Source of the DNA: Actinomycetales bacterium
Lineage (GTDB): Bacteria > Actinomycetota > Actinomycetes > Actinomycetales > Cellulomonadaceae
Assembly: GCA_015655615.1 (NCBI GenBank)
Contig: JAATES010000156.1
Span: forward strand, 1 to 5,667
DNA: 5,667 nucleotides
Reading direction: 5' to 3'
Shown here: positions 3,596 through 5,667 of the stretch, one piece after another
Numbering within the stretch: the first letter of the stretch is position 1
Layout: every line of letters starts with the position of its first letter
Position numbers and translations under genes: made by a program
Notes under the pieces: model-generated
Told to the model about the DNA's origin: nothing
Databases searched by the model: none
What the model saw: the letters and a program-made list of their open reading frames with translations, nothing else

Positions 3596-5350
3596 ATGTC
3601 TCTGCCTTCGTCGCCTCCCCCGGCGCTTCCAGACCCCGCACCGACAGCCTCCGGCGGCGGTGATGCCCGGCCCGGCCGCCCGACACGGCCCACCGCACGG
3701 CCTCACGGCCAGTGGAAGGTCGACGGCACCGCGCCGCTGAATCACAACGAAGAGTTCAAGCAGGCCGACAACGGCCTCAACGTCCGAGAGCGCATCGAGC
3801 AGGTGTACTCCCGCGAAGGGTTCGCTTCCATCACCGATGACGACCTTCACGGGCGCTTCCGCTGGTGGGGCCTCTACACGCAGCGCAAGCCGGGGATCGA
3901 TGGCGGAAAGACCGCCACCCTGGAGCCGCATGAGCTCGAGGACGAGTACTTCATGCTGCGCATCCGGCTCGACGGCGGAGCCCTAACGACCAAGCAGCTC
4001 AAGGTCATCGCCGGAATCTCGACCGAGTTCGGTCGCGACACCGCGGACCTCACCGACCGCCAGAACATCCAGCTGCACTGGATCCGCGTCGAGGACGTCC
4101 CGGAGATCTGGCGACGGCTCGAGGCCGTCGGACTCTCGACCACCGAGGCCTGCGGGGATGTGCCACGCGTCATCCTGGGCAGTCCCGTGGCAGGCATCGC
4201 CAAGGACGAGCTGATCGATCCGACCGGCCTGATCCAGGAGATCTACGACCGGTTCATCGGGGACCCGGAGCTGGCCAACCTGCCCCGGAAGTTCAAGACG
4301 GCCATCACCGGCCACCCCAGCCTGGACGTCGTCCACGAGATCAACGACTTCTCGCTGATCGCCGTGGACCACCCCGAACTCGGAATCGGCTACGACCTGT
4401 GGATCGGCGGCGGGCTGTCCACCAACGCGCACCTGGCCCAGCGGCTGAACACGTTCATCGCCCCCGAGATCGCCGCCGACGTGTGGCATGCGGTGGTGCA
4501 GATCTTCCGCGACTACGGCTACCGCCGGCTGCGCAACAAGGCCCGGATGAAGTTCCTGCTGGCCGACTGGGGCGTGGCCAGGTTCCGCGAGGTGCTGGAG
4601 ACCGAGTACCTCGGCCGGGCCCTGCCCGACTCCGTCCTGCCGGCGCTGCCGAGTGAACGCGGTGACCACATCGGCGTGCACGAGCAGAAGGACGGGCGCT
4701 TCTACATCGGCGCCGCACCGGCGGTGGGGCGCGTCTCGGGCACCGTGCTGCGCAACGTCGCCCACCTGCTGGAGCGCCATGGCTCGCGCCGCCTGCGCTT
4801 GACCCCGCACCAGAAGCTGGTGGTGCTCGACGTCGCGGCCGACCATGTGGATCAGGTGGTCCGCGGACTGGAACGCCAGGGCCTCCGCGCGAATCCCGGG
4901 AACTTCCGCCGCCACACCATGGCCTGCACCGGCATCGAGTACTGCAAACTGGCCATCGTCGAGACGAAGCAGACTGCGACCAAGGCGATCACCGAGCTGG
5001 AGGACAGGCTGGGCGACCTCTCCCACCTCACCCCGATCTCGCTGCATGTCAACGGCTGCCCGAACTCCTGCGCACGCATCCAGACCGCCGACATCGGGCT
5101 CAAGGGACAGCTGCTCGCCGGACCCGACGGCTCTCAGGTCCCGGGGTTCCAGATCCACCTCGGCGGCGGGCTCGCCTCGGCCGACCGCTCCGAGGCAGGT
5201 ACCGGACGGACGGTGCGCGGCCTGAAGGTCACCGCCGACGAGCTCCCCGACTACGTCGAGCGGGTGGTGCGCGAATTCGACCACGGGCGCGACGGCGACG
5301 AGACCTTCGCCGAGTGGGTGCACCGGGTGGACGAGGACGTGCTCCGGTGA
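3596..5350 (+). CDS. sirA: Ferredoxin-dependent assimilatory sulfite reductase
   Basis: A 584-residue siroheme/[4Fe-4S] enzyme that reduces sulfite to sulfide with six electrons from ferredoxin, in the cytoplasm, for cysteine synthesis. It closely resembles M. tuberculosis NirA/SirA (Rv2391) from about residue 40 on (RERIEQVYSREGF, GRFRWWGLYTQR, FGRDTADLTDRQNIQLHWI). The cluster and siroheme cysteines are C444, C450 (C-X5-C), C488 and C492 (C-X3-C). Basic substrate residues expected for the family are present: R122, R191, K232, K234. Y94 and C186 are 92 residues apart, as are the Tyr69-Cys161 pair that is covalently linked in the mycobacterial enzyme. The first ~40 residues are a Pro/Ala/Gly-rich extension of unknown use. 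The ATG has AGGAAG seven bases before it. A sulfite rather than nitrite role follows from cysH downstream and the Cys-rich leader upstream. Expression is probably controlled by the leader attenuator. Confidence 0.95.
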   Translation: MSLPSSPPPALPDPAPTASGGGDARPGRPTRPTARPHGQWKVDGTAPLNHNEEFKQADNGLNVRERIEQVYSREGFASITDDDLHGRFRWWGLYTQRKPGIDGGKTATLEPHELEDEYFMLRIRLDGGALTTKQLKVIAGISTEFGRDTADLTDRQNIQLHWIRVEDVPEIWRRLEAVGLSTTEACGDVPRVILGSPVAGIAKDELIDPTGLIQEIYDRFIGDPELANLPRKFKTAITGHPSLDVVHEINDFSLIAVDHPELGIGYDLWIGGGLSTNAHLAQRLNTFIAPEIAADVWHAVVQIFRDYGYRRLRNKARMKFLLADWGVARFREVLETEYLGRALPDSVLPALPSERGDHIGVHEQKDGRFYIGAAPAVGRVSGTVLRNVAHLLERHGSRRLRLTPHQKLVVLDVAADHVDQVVRGLERQGLRANPGNFRRHTMACTGIEYCKLAIVETKQTATKAITELEDRLGDLSHLTPISLHVNGCPNSCARIQTADIGLKGQLLAGPDGSQVPGFQIHLGGGLASADRSEAGTGRTVRGLKVTADELPDYVERVVREFDHGRDGDETFAEWVHRVDEDVLR

Positions 5351-5667
5351 GCACGCCCGGCTCCACGGCCGAGTCGGCCGGAGGGCTAGCAGCGCTCCAC
5401 GCTGCGGCCCGGACCCGGACTGCCGCGCGGGAGGCCGCCAAGGCTGCTGCCCACGACCAGCGCCAGGAGAGCCGGCGCCCCCGGCGCACTGCCGCCGAGT
5501 TGCAGTCCATCGTGGAGCGCGGACAGCAAGAACTGCACGCGGATGCTGCCAGCGGGGCACGGGAGGCCTCAGCGTCCGAGGTCATCGCGTGGGCCGTTCG
5601 CGAGTTCGGGCATTCGATCGCCGTGGCGAGCTCGATGGCCGACGCCGTCCTGCCGCATCTGGTGTCC
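5347..5667 (+). CDS. cysH: APS/PAPS reductase (5' part)
   Basis: GTG at 5347 overlaps the TGA of sirA by four bases (GTGA), so translation is probably coupled; GAGG at 5333-5336 may serve as ribosome site. The frame stays open to the window end (107 residues). Residues about 77-107 (SEVIAWAVREFG, VASSMADAVLPHL) match the N-terminal nucleotide-binding segment of phosphoadenylyl/adenylyl-sulfate reductases. These reduce activated sulfate to sulfite using thioredoxin, the step just before sirA. The catalytic Cys and the Cys pairs that separate the 4Fe-4S APS type from the PAPS type lie beyond the window, so the substrate cannot be decided. The first ~48 residues are an Ala/Arg-rich tail that is longer than usual for the family. 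Start choice rests on the overlap and on the lack of a better in-frame start before the homology. Confidence 0.85.
   Translation, partial: MSTPGSTAESAGGLAALHAAARTRTAAREAAKAAAHDQRQESRRPRRTAAELQSIVERGQQELHADAASGAREASASEVIAWAVREFGHSIAVASSMADAVLPHLVS

Noticed and set aside
3209..3931. 240-codon minus-strand frame across the sirA leader
   Set aside because: It covers the promoter, leader ORF and sirA start on the opposite strand, has no recognisable domain and is best explained by high GC.
3596..5350. Assimilatory nitrite reductase
   Set aside because: The family includes nitrite reductases, but the Tyr/Cys pair spacing, the overlapping cysH and the Cys-rich leader all favour sulfite.
3983..5560. 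525-codon minus-strand open frame opposite sirA
   Set aside because: It is a high-GC antisense shadow. The plus strand codes for a sulfite reductase with conserved residues throughout, and the minus translation is low-complexity with no family resemblance.
1..5667. CRISPR array, insertion sequence or phage element
   Set aside because: I saw no regularly spaced repeats, terminal inverted repeats, transposase or integrase motifs.

Overview
The window is high-GC DNA with strong third-position G/C bias, GTG starts and four-base gene overlaps. The sulfite reductase closely resembles the mycobacterial type, and the leader in front of it is organised like the cysteine attenuators of mycobacteria. 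Together these point to an actinomycete (Actinomycetota). I cannot name a genus.

Layout, left to right. (1) Bases 2-1222 are the 3' part of a secreted or surface repeat protein. It has RCC1-type repeats, an HYDIN/choice-of-anchor-D-like beta domain, a short collagen-like Gly-X-Y stretch and a very lysine-rich C-terminal beta domain. A perfect 13-bp hairpin (1230-1258) ends it. (2) Bases 1302-2534 encode a membrane-anchored SurA/PrsA-like foldase whose parvulin domain seems to have lost its usual active-site histidines. It may help fold secreted proteins such as its neighbour. (3) Bases 2535-3433 hold no intact gene that I can name. I see tandem hairpins, a minus-strand remnant of the C-terminus of a quinone oxidoreductase/alcohol dehydrogenase, one doubtful 85-codon ORF and a perfect 12-bp palindrome. 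(4) Bases 3422-3595 form a cysteine-responsive leader. A TANNNT -10 element lies six bases before an ATG with no Shine-Dalgarno, and this ATG opens a 27-codon Cys-rich ORF (3434-3517) ending C-R-C-C-R-P-C. The last Cys codon and stop of that ORF are perfectly complementary (7 bp) to the Shine-Dalgarno region of the next gene. (5) Bases 3596-5350 encode ferredoxin-dependent sulfite reductase (SirA/NirA type) with all visible active-site residues. (6) From 5347 to the window end is the N-terminal part of CysH (APS/PAPS reductase), overlapping the stop codon of the reductase by GTGA.

How it works together: CysH reduces activated sulfate to sulfite and SirA reduces sulfite to sulfide for cysteine synthesis. 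The leader ORF probably senses charged tRNA-Cys. When cysteine is scarce, a ribosome stalled on the tandem Cys codons would keep the leader from masking the sirA ribosome-binding site, so the operon is translated. The principle is known from mycobacteria. The leader ORF, its pairing partner and its biased TGT-TGT codons at this locus are read directly from the sequence and are the best find in the window.
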